Shown: piece after piece, positions 8,301-16,700 of the stretch
Position numbering within the stretch: position 1 is the stretch's first letter
How the letters are laid out: every line of letters starts with the position of its first letter
Source of the DNA: a virus
Virus record (IMG/VR): IMGVR_UViG_3300018415_000016
Span: 1-37,625 of that record
Reading direction: 5' to 3' (one strand)
Length of the DNA stretch: 37,625 bases
The notes under the pieces: generated by a model
What the model saw: only the letters and a program-made list of their open reading frames with translations
The model's database searches: none
What the model was told of the DNA's origin: nothing
Program-made: the position numbers and the translations under genes

Positions 8301-10707
8301 CAGCGGTAATGCAGAATTATCACCAAGCCACGATATGGCTCATGATACTGTTCAAAACCCAACTCCAGTTGAAATTGATTTAGTTACTCCATTCCAAGAT
8401 CTTCAAGAATTCTTACCTATTACTGGTGAGCAAAGAGGGGCTGTTCAAGAATCACTTGCTAGTGAAACTTGGAACGGTAACAGAAGAACGAGAGTATTTA
8501 ACAGAACAGAAGAAGTAACTCAACAAAGCATTCAAGTAAACGACGTAGGCTCAAATTTAGTTGGTGATTTTGTTACTAACGTAGCGTTTAATCCATTTAT
8601 GAGAGCTCGTGATATTAAGGTTTATGTTTCAGGTCTCAGACCAAACACACGACATTATTTCTTCTTTGATGGAACTGCTGTAGATGCGCATATTACTCCT
8701 GGCACAGTCAACTCAGATTTTGCTAGAGATATTGGAAGATTCGGATCGAAAGGTGATATTGTAAAATCAGATGCAAACGGTGTATTGAGAGCAATATTCT
8801 CGATTCCTGACGCAACGTTCTATGTTGGCGACAGAGTTTTAACTGTTGTTGATGTTGCTCAATTCTCAAGCATTGATTCAGCTTCTACTTCTAAAGCGGA
8901 AATTGCATATCATGCTTACAACATTTCTCAAGAAAAATCAACACTTTCTACACGAGTTCCTGAGGTTACAGAAATTTCAGAGACAACAACACGAAACCTT
9001 GCAAATAGAGTAGAAACACGCCGCTTCGGCGGTGATCCTCTTGCTCAAACATTCTTTATTAAGAAAGGTATGGGTAAAGGTTCAAATACCGTATTTATTT
9101 CAAAAGTTGATTTATTCTTTAGACGTAAAAGTAATATAAACGGCGTAACAATTACACTTCGCGAAGTTATCAATGGTTATCCATCAGGTACTATTTTGCC
9201 ATTCTCTAAAAAGCATTTAAAAGCTTCTCAAGTAAATGTTTCAAATGACGCAACAGCGGTTACTGAAATAGAATTCGATGCACCAGTTCGTATGGATGTT
9301 GAAAAAGAATATGCAGTGGTAATTATGCCAGATGCCAATGATCCAAATTACTTGCACTACACAGCAAAAGTTGGTGGTACTGACTTTGTGACGGGTGGTT
9401 CGGTTGTTATGGACTGGGGTGACGGTGTTCTATTTACATCAACAAACAACCGTGCATGGAAATCATATCAAGACGAAGATATTAAGTTTAACTTATATCG
9501 TCATGAATTTAACAATGCAACTGGTACCATTACACTTACAAACGATGATCACGAATTCTTAACATTAAGTGACTGGGATGGAAGATTTACTCCAGGCGAA
9601 ATTGTCTACAAAGATGTAAGCGCTGGATACAGTGTTGCTATGGTTCAAAATACAAATGTAATTACACAGTCAGGAAATGACTTTGCTGTCGATTATGCAG
9701 CCGGTGATTACATCATGGTTACAGCTGGAAGCAATTCAGAAATCTTTAGAATCGCAAGTGTTGATAGCTCAACTCAAATGACTACAGATCATCCATGTCC
9801 ATTCAATGGAGCAACTGCAACTGGTAAACCACTTGTAGCTGGTATTGTATGTCATTATAATAAAAGAACAGCAAATGAGCTTCATATAAAACAAAGCTCT
9901 GCTACAAATAGTAAAAAGTTTGTTGCAACTGATACCATTACTGGATTTACGAGTGGAACAAGTGGTACAATTGGTTCTGTAGATAATATTAATGTGAGCT
10001 ATATTCAGCCATTGATTCAAAAATCAAATGATTCAGTAACTACTACACAGCTTAAAGGTACATTTACTGATCCTGGTAATCTTTCTGCAACATATGATAT
10101 GAATATGAACTTTGGCCAGAATAACGAGTTTACTCGCAAAGGTGCAGTAATTTATAGTAAATCAAACAACTTTATTAATCCGAAAACATTTGATATTAAA
10201 GTAGATATGGCTAATAAGTCTAATGTAACATCAACTCCATTTGTTGATTTAGAATTAGCAACGATATTAGCATATCAATATCAAGTTACAAATACTTCAG
10301 CAACTACATCAAAATATATTTCAAGACGCATTGAGTTAGCGGCAGATTTAGATGCCGAAGATTTAAATGTTTTCTTAACGGGATATAGACCAAACGGTAC
10401 TGACATTAAAGTTTATATTAGACCACAGCATACGCAAGACAGCTCAGCGTTTGATACAATTAACTGGATTGAGCTTGAAATGATTGAAGGTAAAAATACA
10501 TATTCATCTTCAATTAATACATCAGACTTTAGAGAGTATCGTTATGCTGTAGCTGATGCTAATAAAAATTCTGGTGTACTTAGATATACAAGCACGGCTG
10601 GTACATTTGATGGATATAGAGCCTTTTCAATTAAAATCGAACTCTTAGCTCCAAATCAATTTAATGCGCCGTTTGTTAAAGATTATAGAGGGATCGCATT
10701 AACATGA
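5374..10707 (+). CDS. Large DUF4815-type tail/baseplate structural protein
   Basis: The protein has 1777 residues. The start (PINTDLNIAPYFDDFDIEK, then FKPAYAVQARELTQLQ, QVEQFGDN and EGSVIKGC) is the signature of the DUF4815 family of large structural proteins in marine T4-like phages. A charged helix near residue 843 (MRDIEKIEKRIEGLEYYISL) precedes the conserved NGLTRFKNGYIVDPMND segment. Around 1083 lies a fibronectin-like strand (KVYVSGLRPNTRHYFFFDG). At about 1221 the segment DPLAQTFFI begins a jelly-roll-like domain (VFISKVDLFFRRK, then VINGYPSG). The rest is beta-rich, ending near APFVKDYRGIALT. Start support is AAGGA at the end of gp8. The last bases overlap the next gene as ATGA. Exact role is unknown to me; place and size suggest a baseplate periphery or fibre-network component. 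Confidence 0.8.
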   Translation: MPINTDLNIAPYFDDFDIEKQFYKILFKPAYAVQARELTQLQTVLQNQVEQFGDNVYQEGSVIKGCNFTDLNGLKYVKVVDKTGFDVETFISGPSIITESGVEKEVDIVYELESGTGLKASVITASRGFETRPPDLNTFYINYLNTEDAGKSAFAAGELITINKYVYEKSAERTDLQELNVATINVTLQTDHEGDSFGIQASPGVIFQKGHFLFTAAQTLIVSKYTNQPDLKSVGFEVKEELITALQDGSLYDNANGSKNENAPGADRLKMVPSLVVKETSVADTDVNFFTLIRYQEGNAVQLRDVTQFNSIAEEFARRTYEESGNYVSDKFRLDLDRRNDNLVVLVGKGTAYVKGFRVENSGKISFNVDNVANTVTQNDQAISLDYGSYVDITDLSGTFDLDYSPVSLQNGGGSVIGLAFVRNVTKEKLYLFGVKMTPPNVFESVTRIVGTSGVATIAASSKVKEFKNSPMIFDSGTSFLRSVSDTIVPVRGTDNNVSVSGDSITITSAVDEDFAINQDDMVFVDATNTQVDIVSHSVTNNSTELTVNLDPGVSSPAGQLYFNKRLKGTKGNSHAKLAKEVYVKITYSSATARYSLGFPDAYEILGVWEGSTGTGTDIKDSFKLYNNQNDHFYDISYMEYISGRPQPANGTVTIKLGVFEPVTSSGSYFFNINSYPIDDSATPAANTIKSTDLDTYISSTGRGYNLRNCFDFRPHVDKDSNVAYTHTSASGAGTVTTAVGGYTLAFTGSFAVPALSSNITTDVEHYLGRVDLITIDSYGITSIVKGDESENPVSPKVGPDELVIGQVNIPGYPVLSSREAQEAGKLDCAVKIKGKGTQVYTMRDIEKIEKRIEGLEYYISLNQLEQSTENLTVLDENGLTRFKNGYIVDPMNDTVIANTDDPNYKAAIHFDKSILTPAVKTYPIDLKYKSSTGASIFPTVNEAETGTLGRNANIKLLGQSYATNFRNCVSNFWKYSGNAELSPSHDMAHDTVQNPTPVEIDLVTPFQDLQEFLPITGEQRGAVQESLASETWNGNRRTRVFNRTEEVTQQSIQVNDVGSNLVGDFVTNVAFNPFMRARDIKVYVSGLRPNTRHYFFFDGTAVDAHITPGTVNSDFARDIGRFGSKGDIVKSDANGVLRAIFSIPDATFYVGDRVLTVVDVAQFSSIDSASTSKAEIAYHAYNISQEKSTLSTRVPEVTEISETTTRNLANRVETRRFGGDPLAQTFFIKKGMGKGSNTVFISKVDLFFRRKSNINGVTITLREVINGYPSGTILPFSKKHLKASQVNVSNDATAVTEIEFDAPVRMDVEKEYAVVIMPDANDPNYLHYTAKVGGTDFVTGGSVVMDWGDGVLFTSTNNRAWKSYQDEDIKFNLYRHEFNNATGTITLTNDDHEFLTLSDWDGRFTPGEIVYKDVSAGYSVAMVQNTNVITQSGNDFAVDYAAGDYIMVTAGSNSEIFRIASVDSSTQMTTDHPCPFNGATATGKPLVAGIVCHYNKRTANELHIKQSSATNSKKFVATDTITGFTSGTSGTIGSVDNINVSYIQPLIQKSNDSVTTTQLKGTFTDPGNLSATYDMNMNFGQNNEFTRKGAVIYSKSNNFINPKTFDIKVDMANKSNVTSTPFVDLELATILAYQYQVTNTSATTSKYISRRIELAADLDAEDLNVFLTGYRPNGTDIKVYIRPQHTQDSSAFDTINWIELEMIEGKNTYSSSINTSDFREYRYAVADANKNSGVLRYTSTAGTFDGYRAFSIKIELLAPNQFNAPFVKDYRGIALT

Positions 10708-10910
10708 TAAATCCAGCATTGCGCAGAGATGAAAATAGCGGAGCTGTACTTAATACCGACGTCACAGCTTTAAATAAATATAAACAAGAAAGAGCATTAC
10801 GCCGTAAGGTTGACCAGCTTATTCGTGATTGTGATGAAGTAAAGCAATGCTTAAAAAACGTTAATGAGCGATTAGAAAAAATAGAGAAACAAATCAATGT
10901 CCAAGCCTAA
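10704..10910 (+). CDS. Small coiled-coil protein
   Basis: The protein has 68 residues. It begins with a short polar head (INPALRRDENSGAV), then from about residue 23 to the end it is a continuous charged helix with heptad-like hydrophobic spacing (LRRKVDQLIRDCDEVKQCL, then VNERLEKIEKQI), as in a short coiled coil. Two cysteines (residues 43 and 49) lie within the helix. The ATG overlaps the TGA of the DUF4815 gene (ATGA), with AGAGGG upstream, and its 3' end overlaps the next gene by 14 nt, so translation is coupled on both sides. This coupling and the lack of an alternative frame support it being real. Function not recognised; a small trimerising or linking protein between the large structural protein and the fibre is only a guess. 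Confidence 0.7.
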   Translation: MINPALRRDENSGAVLNTDVTALNKYKQERALRRKVDQLIRDCDEVKQCLKNVNERLEKIEKQINVQA

Positions 10911-12084
10911 TATTACAGAAATAGCAACAACCCAAACATTTCAGAATTGGTTAGATAAAACCAATGAAATGGTTTTGCTCTTTAAAAATAATACTATGAC
11001 TGCTTCGGGTACCGGCGATAGCACAACTGGTGATGCTACTCTTATTGGCGACTTTACGGCAAACAGTGTTGTTGTATTTGATGAACTTCAAACAGATGCG
11101 GTAGCTGCCAGAACTGCTGGTGGAACTATTGCTTATGCTTCTCCAGTTACAATTACAGGTGCTACTCAGTCAGTTGTAGCTACTTTCCAATATACCGCGT
11201 CAGGTGGTAGAACACGATATACCAACGGTGCATATGCATGGGATATTGGTATGGAAAATAGTACTACAACTAATTTCATCATGAATTCTCAAGCAGGTAC
11301 ACAGCTTACTTTAACACCTAACGGTGTTCTTACAGTTCCAAGCATTATCGTAACTTCTGAAATTACTTTCCCAACTGCGAATGGTGTTGCTACTGGTACA
11401 ATCGAAGTTGCTAACGCTACAATTTCTGATACGTTAACTGCAAATACAATTAATGCAACTCTAATCAATTGTGATGATATTAGAGGAAATCTTTACGGAG
11501 ACATTTTTACGCCAGACGGAGTAAAAGTTTTTGAAAACGGACCAGGCAGTGGTCTTCCAGCGACATTTACAGGTAACGTTTTAGGTACAGTAAGCTCACT
11601 TACTAACCATAATACAAATGCCCTTACAGAAGGTGCTAATAACTTTTATTTCACGACTGCAAGAGCAAGAGCCTCCTTGCAAGGAGGAACGGGCGTAACT
11701 TACGATTCAGCGAACGGTATTATTTCTATAGGACAATCGGTCGGTGAAGCCGCTGATGTTTTATTTAATACAGTAAGTGCGACAGGAGATATTACTGCGT
11801 TTGCTTCTGTTTCTGATATTGCAATGAAAGAAAATATTAATCCAATTGAAAATGCTTTAGATAAAGTAATGCAGCTCGGTGGATATACATTTAACTACAA
11901 AAACAGACCCGGCGAAGAAATGACTGGTGTTATGGCTCAGGAAATTGAGCAAGTATTGCCAGGAATTGTATATGAAACAACAGACCCGGAAACAGGCGCA
12001 TCGACATACGCAGTTCGACATGGAAATCTAGTAGGATTACTTATAGAGGCCATTAAGGAACTATCGGCAAAAGTGGGGAAGTAA
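10897..12084 (+). CDS. Tail fibre with C-terminal S74 intramolecular chaperone
   Basis: The protein has 395 residues. The N-terminal 40 (SKPNITEIATTQTFQNWLDK, then MVLLFKNN) match the start of many fibre-like proteins of marine T4-like phages. The middle (about 100-300) is a repetitive beta-rich shaft with a NALTEGANNFYFTTARARA stretch seen in trimeric fibres. Residues 306-395 form a peptidase S74 domain: Ser306-Asp307 in SDIAMKENI, the GVMAQEIEQVLP core and the helical end VGLLIEAIKEL. In endosialidases such domains direct trimer folding and then cut themselves off at the Ser-Asp site, so the mature fibre would end at about residue 305. The start lies inside the upstream gene and lacks a clear ribosome site, in keeping with coupling. 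It stops directly next to the following ATG. Confidence 0.83.
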   Translation: MSKPNITEIATTQTFQNWLDKTNEMVLLFKNNTMTASGTGDSTTGDATLIGDFTANSVVVFDELQTDAVAARTAGGTIAYASPVTITGATQSVVATFQYTASGGRTRYTNGAYAWDIGMENSTTTNFIMNSQAGTQLTLTPNGVLTVPSIIVTSEITFPTANGVATGTIEVANATISDTLTANTINATLINCDDIRGNLYGDIFTPDGVKVFENGPGSGLPATFTGNVLGTVSSLTNHNTNALTEGANNFYFTTARARASLQGGTGVTYDSANGIISIGQSVGEAADVLFNTVSATGDITAFASVSDIAMKENINPIENALDKVMQLGGYTFNYKNRPGEEMTGVMAQEIEQVLPGIVYETTDPETGASTYAVRHGNLVGLLIEAIKELSAKVGK

Positions 12085-13065
12085 ATGCCTATTAAGACAT
12101 CGGGTCCCATTAACATCCAAGACATTATTGATGAGTTTGGCGGTACTGGATCACTGAGTGATTATTATCGTGGTGGTAATTATGTGCCCAATAAAAATGC
12201 AAACTCTGCTATTCCCGTAGCAGGATCTGGTCTTCCTATTTCTTTGGGTCAATTTTACGGTGCTACTAAAATTATTACTTTAGAATTTAAAGCGTATGGT
12301 GGCGGTGGAGCTGGTGGTTCTGGTTTTGAAAACAATTCTGATATTGTAAGTAATGCGGGATCGGGCGGAGCTACAGGTATTATGCTTATGTCAACTTTTG
12401 ATGAACGTGTAGATGTAAACGGCGGCGTGGTACCTGATGTAATTGCAAGAAATTATTTTATACAAGGTGCATTCGACTTAACACGGGACGGACAAATATT
12501 TAGCCCGTCTGCAGCGGGCACGTTTGGTGGACTAGGCGGACTCAATAACGCGTTTAGCGATGCTAATGCGACTGCTGGAGAAGGTTCTGATTTTGGTGTA
12601 GGTGGCGCAGCAGCCGCTCGAAATAGTGCTGGTGGCTCGGCACCTTGGGGGCACTGGGGTGCAGCTGGCGGTGGCGGTGGCGGCGACCAAGGTAATGGAG
12701 ATAGCTATGAATTCTTTGGTTTGATTAACAGAGGTGGCGCTGACGAATGGGGTAAAGCCGGCGCAGGTGGACAGCATGACGGAAGATGGGAAGGCAAACT
12801 TGATATAGATGTAGAAGTAGACTATGTCGTACAAGTTGGTAAAGGTGGAACTCCAGCATTTGATGTAGGTAACCACGACGGCGGTTACGGAAATCCAGGC
12901 TATATGGAATTTACTGTGGATAGTGCTGCTAATCAATTATTCCAATTTGCACCCAGTGGCGGTGGATCTAACGCTGATAGAAATAAATCGTATTATTTTG
13001 GTTTTCGTGTAAATAGAAATGGCACAGTAACAAGATTTCCTGTACCTACTAGTGGAGTAGTATGA
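12085..13065 (+). CDS. Glycine-rich adhesin-like tail protein
   Basis: The protein has 326 residues. The first 70 (PIKTSGPINIQDIIDEFGG, then SLSDYYRGG and LPISLGQFYGATK) are a short attachment domain that I recall at the N-terminal end of many phage fibre and adhesin proteins. From about 72 the sequence turns very Gly-rich: AYGGGGAGGSGF, GGLGGLNN, GVGGAAAARNSAGGSA, GAAGGGGGGDQGNG and GKAGAGGQHDG. Glycine-rich blocks separated by loops recall the polyglycine-helix sandwich of S16-type gp38 adhesins, where the loops bind receptors; that comparison is by pattern only. The ATG follows the upstream TAA with no gap and has GGGGAAG before it. The TGA overlaps the next start (ATGA). Receptor binding is the likely but unproven role. 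Confidence 0.7.
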   Translation: MPIKTSGPINIQDIIDEFGGTGSLSDYYRGGNYVPNKNANSAIPVAGSGLPISLGQFYGATKIITLEFKAYGGGGAGGSGFENNSDIVSNAGSGGATGIMLMSTFDERVDVNGGVVPDVIARNYFIQGAFDLTRDGQIFSPSAAGTFGGLGGLNNAFSDANATAGEGSDFGVGGAAAARNSAGGSAPWGHWGAAGGGGGGDQGNGDSYEFFGLINRGGADEWGKAGAGGQHDGRWEGKLDIDVEVDYVVQVGKGGTPAFDVGNHDGGYGNPGYMEFTVDSAANQLFQFAPSGGGSNADRNKSYYFGFRVNRNGTVTRFPVPTSGVV

Positions 13066-13697
13066 TGGTAGATTCAAATATTTTTCGAGGCTATTATGAT
13101 ATTCTAGACGAAGCATTAGATATATTTCCAATCAGTATCCAAACTACATTAGAATTCGTTAGACGCCAAGATACACATTCAGTTGTAATTTACATCCGCA
13201 ATAACTCAGAAGAAATCAGAAAAGATATAGATAACTTTGTAGGCAAATATGGATTTTCAATACCAAGAAGATTATATGAGCCTGGCCCTGAAGGAACAAG
13301 AACCGGTTTAATTGCCATTGATTTAGGCACGCTGAGTACTGAAAGTCTTAGAATTTATGTTACCACAACTCATAATAAACCTGCCGACTTGGGTACAGAA
13401 TGGCATTGGGGAAATGGTTATTATTTAAATAAGCAAGGTAATGTGTTAGGTAAAAAACATTATCATATTAATTTAAAACTAAGAACCATGAAAGTAGATT
13501 ATTTTGACTCAGAAGATAATTTAGAAGCTTCTGGAACAGATCAAGAAAATATTACTGATGATTGGAAAATTTGGGGAGGTCCTGAAAACTTATATAATGA
13601 TGTTGTGAAAAGCGGTTTGGGATACTCATTTGGACATAAAACAAAAAAAGATCAAGGCTATTTTGTTGTAGCACTTCCTGGGCAACGCTACGGCTAA
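13062..13697 (+). CDS. Hypothetical protein between the Gly-rich adhesin and the giant repeat protein
   Basis: The protein has 211 residues and I do not recognise its family. It is translationally coupled to the Gly-rich adhesin (ATGATGG; the ATG at 13062 overlaps the TGA, and a second ATG at 13065 is possible). GGAG lies just upstream. The N-terminal half looks alpha/beta, with helices around EALDIFPIS and NSEEIRKDIDNFVGKY and a strand-loop RLYEPGPEGTRTGL. The C-terminal half has an aromatic and histidine-rich segment (GTEWHWGNGYYLN, then GKKHYHINLKLR). No signal peptide, membrane span or known catalytic motif is seen. Coupling to an adhesin suggests an assembly partner or a chaperone; equally it may be a small virion protein. 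The stop is 42 nt before the next gene. Confidence 0.65.
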   Translation: MMVDSNIFRGYYDILDEALDIFPISIQTTLEFVRRQDTHSVVIYIRNNSEEIRKDIDNFVGKYGFSIPRRLYEPGPEGTRTGLIAIDLGTLSTESLRIYVTTTHNKPADLGTEWHWGNGYYLNKQGNVLGKKHYHINLKLRTMKVDYFDSEDNLEASGTDQENITDDWKIWGGPENLYNDVVKSGLGYSFGHKTKKDQGYFVVALPGQRYG

Positions 13698-13701
13698 TTA
13701 T

Positions 13702-13709
13702 TATAAATA
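13702..13709 (+). promoter_or_regulatory. T4-type late promoter TATAAATA before the giant repeat gene
   Basis: Exact TATAAATA octamer in the 42-nt gap, 30 nt upstream of the ATG at 13740. It lies in the leader of the 11.7-kb gene and would allow that gene and the coupled genes to 30456 to be transcribed as a late unit ending at the terminator at 30489. Confidence 0.7.
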
Positions 13710-13739
13710 ATAAGAAAAACATACAAGGGTAATAGACGC

Positions 13740-16700
13740 ATGTCAAAGATTTCAGAATTAGGTCCGATAAAAGGCGCCAATACCAGATCCGAGGACCTCT
13801 TTGTCATTGTTAACTTGATTCAGGGTGACGACGGTACAAAAAACATAACTCGAAAAGAGTTAGTTCAAGCCATTCAATATGAGATTTTTGATAGAATTAC
13901 CATTACTGGTGGATCAATCAGCAACGTTACGATCAGAAATTCTCAGATCGACAACAACACAATGAATCAAAACACCTTTACCAACGGTGATATCGAAGAT
14001 ACTGATATTGCTCGTGGTACTATGGATGGCACAGATATTCGTAATGTTGCTATTGCAAACTCTACAATTGAAGGCTCTGATTTCTCAGATGGTACTGGTA
14101 ACAATAACGTCTTTACAAATACTATTGTAGATCAAGGCCAGTTAAATAATTCGACTGGTAATAACGATACATTCACAAATTCTACAATTGATGACTCATT
14201 CTTCAATAACGTTACAATTGAAGGCGGTACTGCAAATAACCTTATCCTTACAAACATTCAAATTGATGAGCTTATTCTTGAAGATGCTGTTATTTCTAAC
14301 TCAGAGATGTTTGATACAGCGATCTCAAACAGCACTGTTGAGAACTCAACAATTTCTGGTAACACTCAAATCTTTGACGTTGATATCGCTAATGCTGATA
14401 TCCGTGATACAGATTTAGATAATGTTACAATTACAAATTCCAGATTTGCAAATGGCGATATTTGGGATACTCGTATTGCTAACTCAGAAATTGTTGATAC
14501 AACCGCAAACAATATTGTAATTACAAATTCTGAACTCAATGATAGTACAGCAAACAATGTTCAGATTACTAATTCTGATTTCTCAGATGGTACTGGTAAC
14601 AATAACACATTTACTAATCCAACATTGCAAGACGCTACACTTACTGGTAGCATGGATCAAGTTGTTGCAACAAACATTACAATTTCATCTTCGACTTCTG
14701 ATGGATTAGAACAAAACAGATCTAAAATTGAAAACTCAGATCTAAACGAAGTACGTATTGCTAACTCAACTATTGATGAGTCACAGCTTGCTGACTTCAA
14801 TATGGAGCTTACAAAAACATTCGAAGCTCCAATCGATGAAGATTCTTACTTTGCTCTAAAGAACGTCAAAACTGGCGAAACTGAGCAAATGACATATCGT
14901 CAGCTTTATGACGAGTTTTCTAGAAAAACAAATAAAGCTCTTAAAGTGCATGTTGCTTCAGATGGTGACGACGCAAATCCTGGTACTATTCTTCAGCCAG
15001 TTCGTACTCTAAAAAGAGCTGAAGAACTTTGTTTGGAAAAAGCGGGTGGATTGTTCGACCGTAATGACATTAATAATGCAGTTCATATTTCGGTAGGTCC
15101 TGGTACTTACTATGTTGATGAGCCAATTATGCTACCAGATGATTGTTCTATGACATCAACAGCTGGACAGTATGCAACAGTAATTCAAAAGAAAAAAGGT
15201 TGGGAGCGCACTAACGGTGTTCTAGTTGGATCTGGCTGTTATGTTCAAGGTTTCTCATACATGAACTTCGAGGTTGATAACTTCGACCAGCCTGAAGGCG
15301 GATTTGCAATTGCTTATCGTCCAGGTGCTTTACTACGTCGTTCACCATATCTTCGTGACTCTACGCAGCTTTCAAACTTTAATCGTTTAGACGTTGAGCC
15401 ACCACTTAACCCATTTAACTCAAAAGGCACAATCCTTGACTTAGGTCAAGAATTCTATTTAGAAGTAGGACATAGTGCACAATCAAACTTTGAGATTGAT
15501 GACGAAGTAACATTTTCAAGCGGTGCTTCAGGATATATTTCATATATTGACGATATCGATTCAAACCGTCAGATTTATGTACGTAATCTAAAAGGTAATG
15601 TAGAAGTCGGTGATCAGTTATTTGCTCAGCGTGGCGGTACAGGTACTATCGAATCAATCGGTATTGATGACTTCCCGAACAGACTAGTTGGTCGAGGTGG
15701 TGGTTGTCTACTTGCAGACAGAGCTGTTCTAGATACTGACTCACTTTATACATACGTACTTTGTTTTGGTTTCACACCTCGTACTCAAAACGGTACAGGT
15801 TACGTTGCTAAGAACGGTGCTGGTGTCAACGGTATCGGTTCATTGTCAATCTTTACTCGCCAAGCGTTCTTTGCTCTTGACGGCGGTCAAATGACATTGA
15901 ACAACTCGGGTTCTCAGTTTGGTGACATCTCAATGCGTGCACGTGGTAGCACAGTAATTATTAAGCCAGCTGAAGCTCCTAGAGATTCTGATAAGCAAGG
16001 TCTTAACTTAATTGCAAACACCACATTTGCTGATCAGCTTGATGAGAATTCACAAGATATCGTCGATAATATGGTATATTATCTTACTGCAAATACTACA
16101 ACAGGATTTAATGGCGCGCCTGGTCTTGGCTATCAAGGTTATAATGCAGACAAGTGTTTCCGCGATACGGGCCTAATTATCGATAGTGCTTCATATGACG
16201 TCGCAACAAACGGTAACTACTGGGGTCGTTTAAACGGTATTACTTATCAATCACCAATCTCATATGTTGTTGTTAATGAACAGCTTACAGAGACAGTTGG
16301 ATCTGTTGAGCATATCAAAGAGTCAGTTGACTTTATCTTTGAAAATGCAAATACTCAAGTTCAATCGCGTTTGGATAGATCATTCGACGAAACAATTAAC
16401 ATTTTAAATAACGGCGAAGCCGCGGCAAACCCAATTATATTTGCTACAACTGACGATCAGCATGCCGTTGCAGCTCGTGAGCTTGTTCAAGATAACAGAG
16501 ATTTGATTATTAGCGAATTCGTTGATTGGATTGATAATAACGAAGAATTCTACGCATATGATAGCGCCAAGTGTGAGCGCGACATTCAAGAGTACATTCT
16601 ACCTGCAACGAAGTTTGACATGTTGCTGGATACAAACTACAACTCTGTCACAACAGGTCTTGCGTATTATGTTAATACTGCGAGAACAGTATTAGAAAAT

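Noticed and set aside
10770-10785. AATAAATA-like octamer within the small coiled-coil gene
   Set aside because: It is one base from consensus and inside a Leu-Asn-Lys-Tyr-Lys coding stretch; such matches are expected by chance.
12532-12936. 134-codon frame on the minus strand opposite the Gly-rich gene
   Set aside because: Shadow of Gly codons read in reverse; Thr/Ser/Ala-rich low-complexity product, no start signals, opposite to the direction of all other genes.
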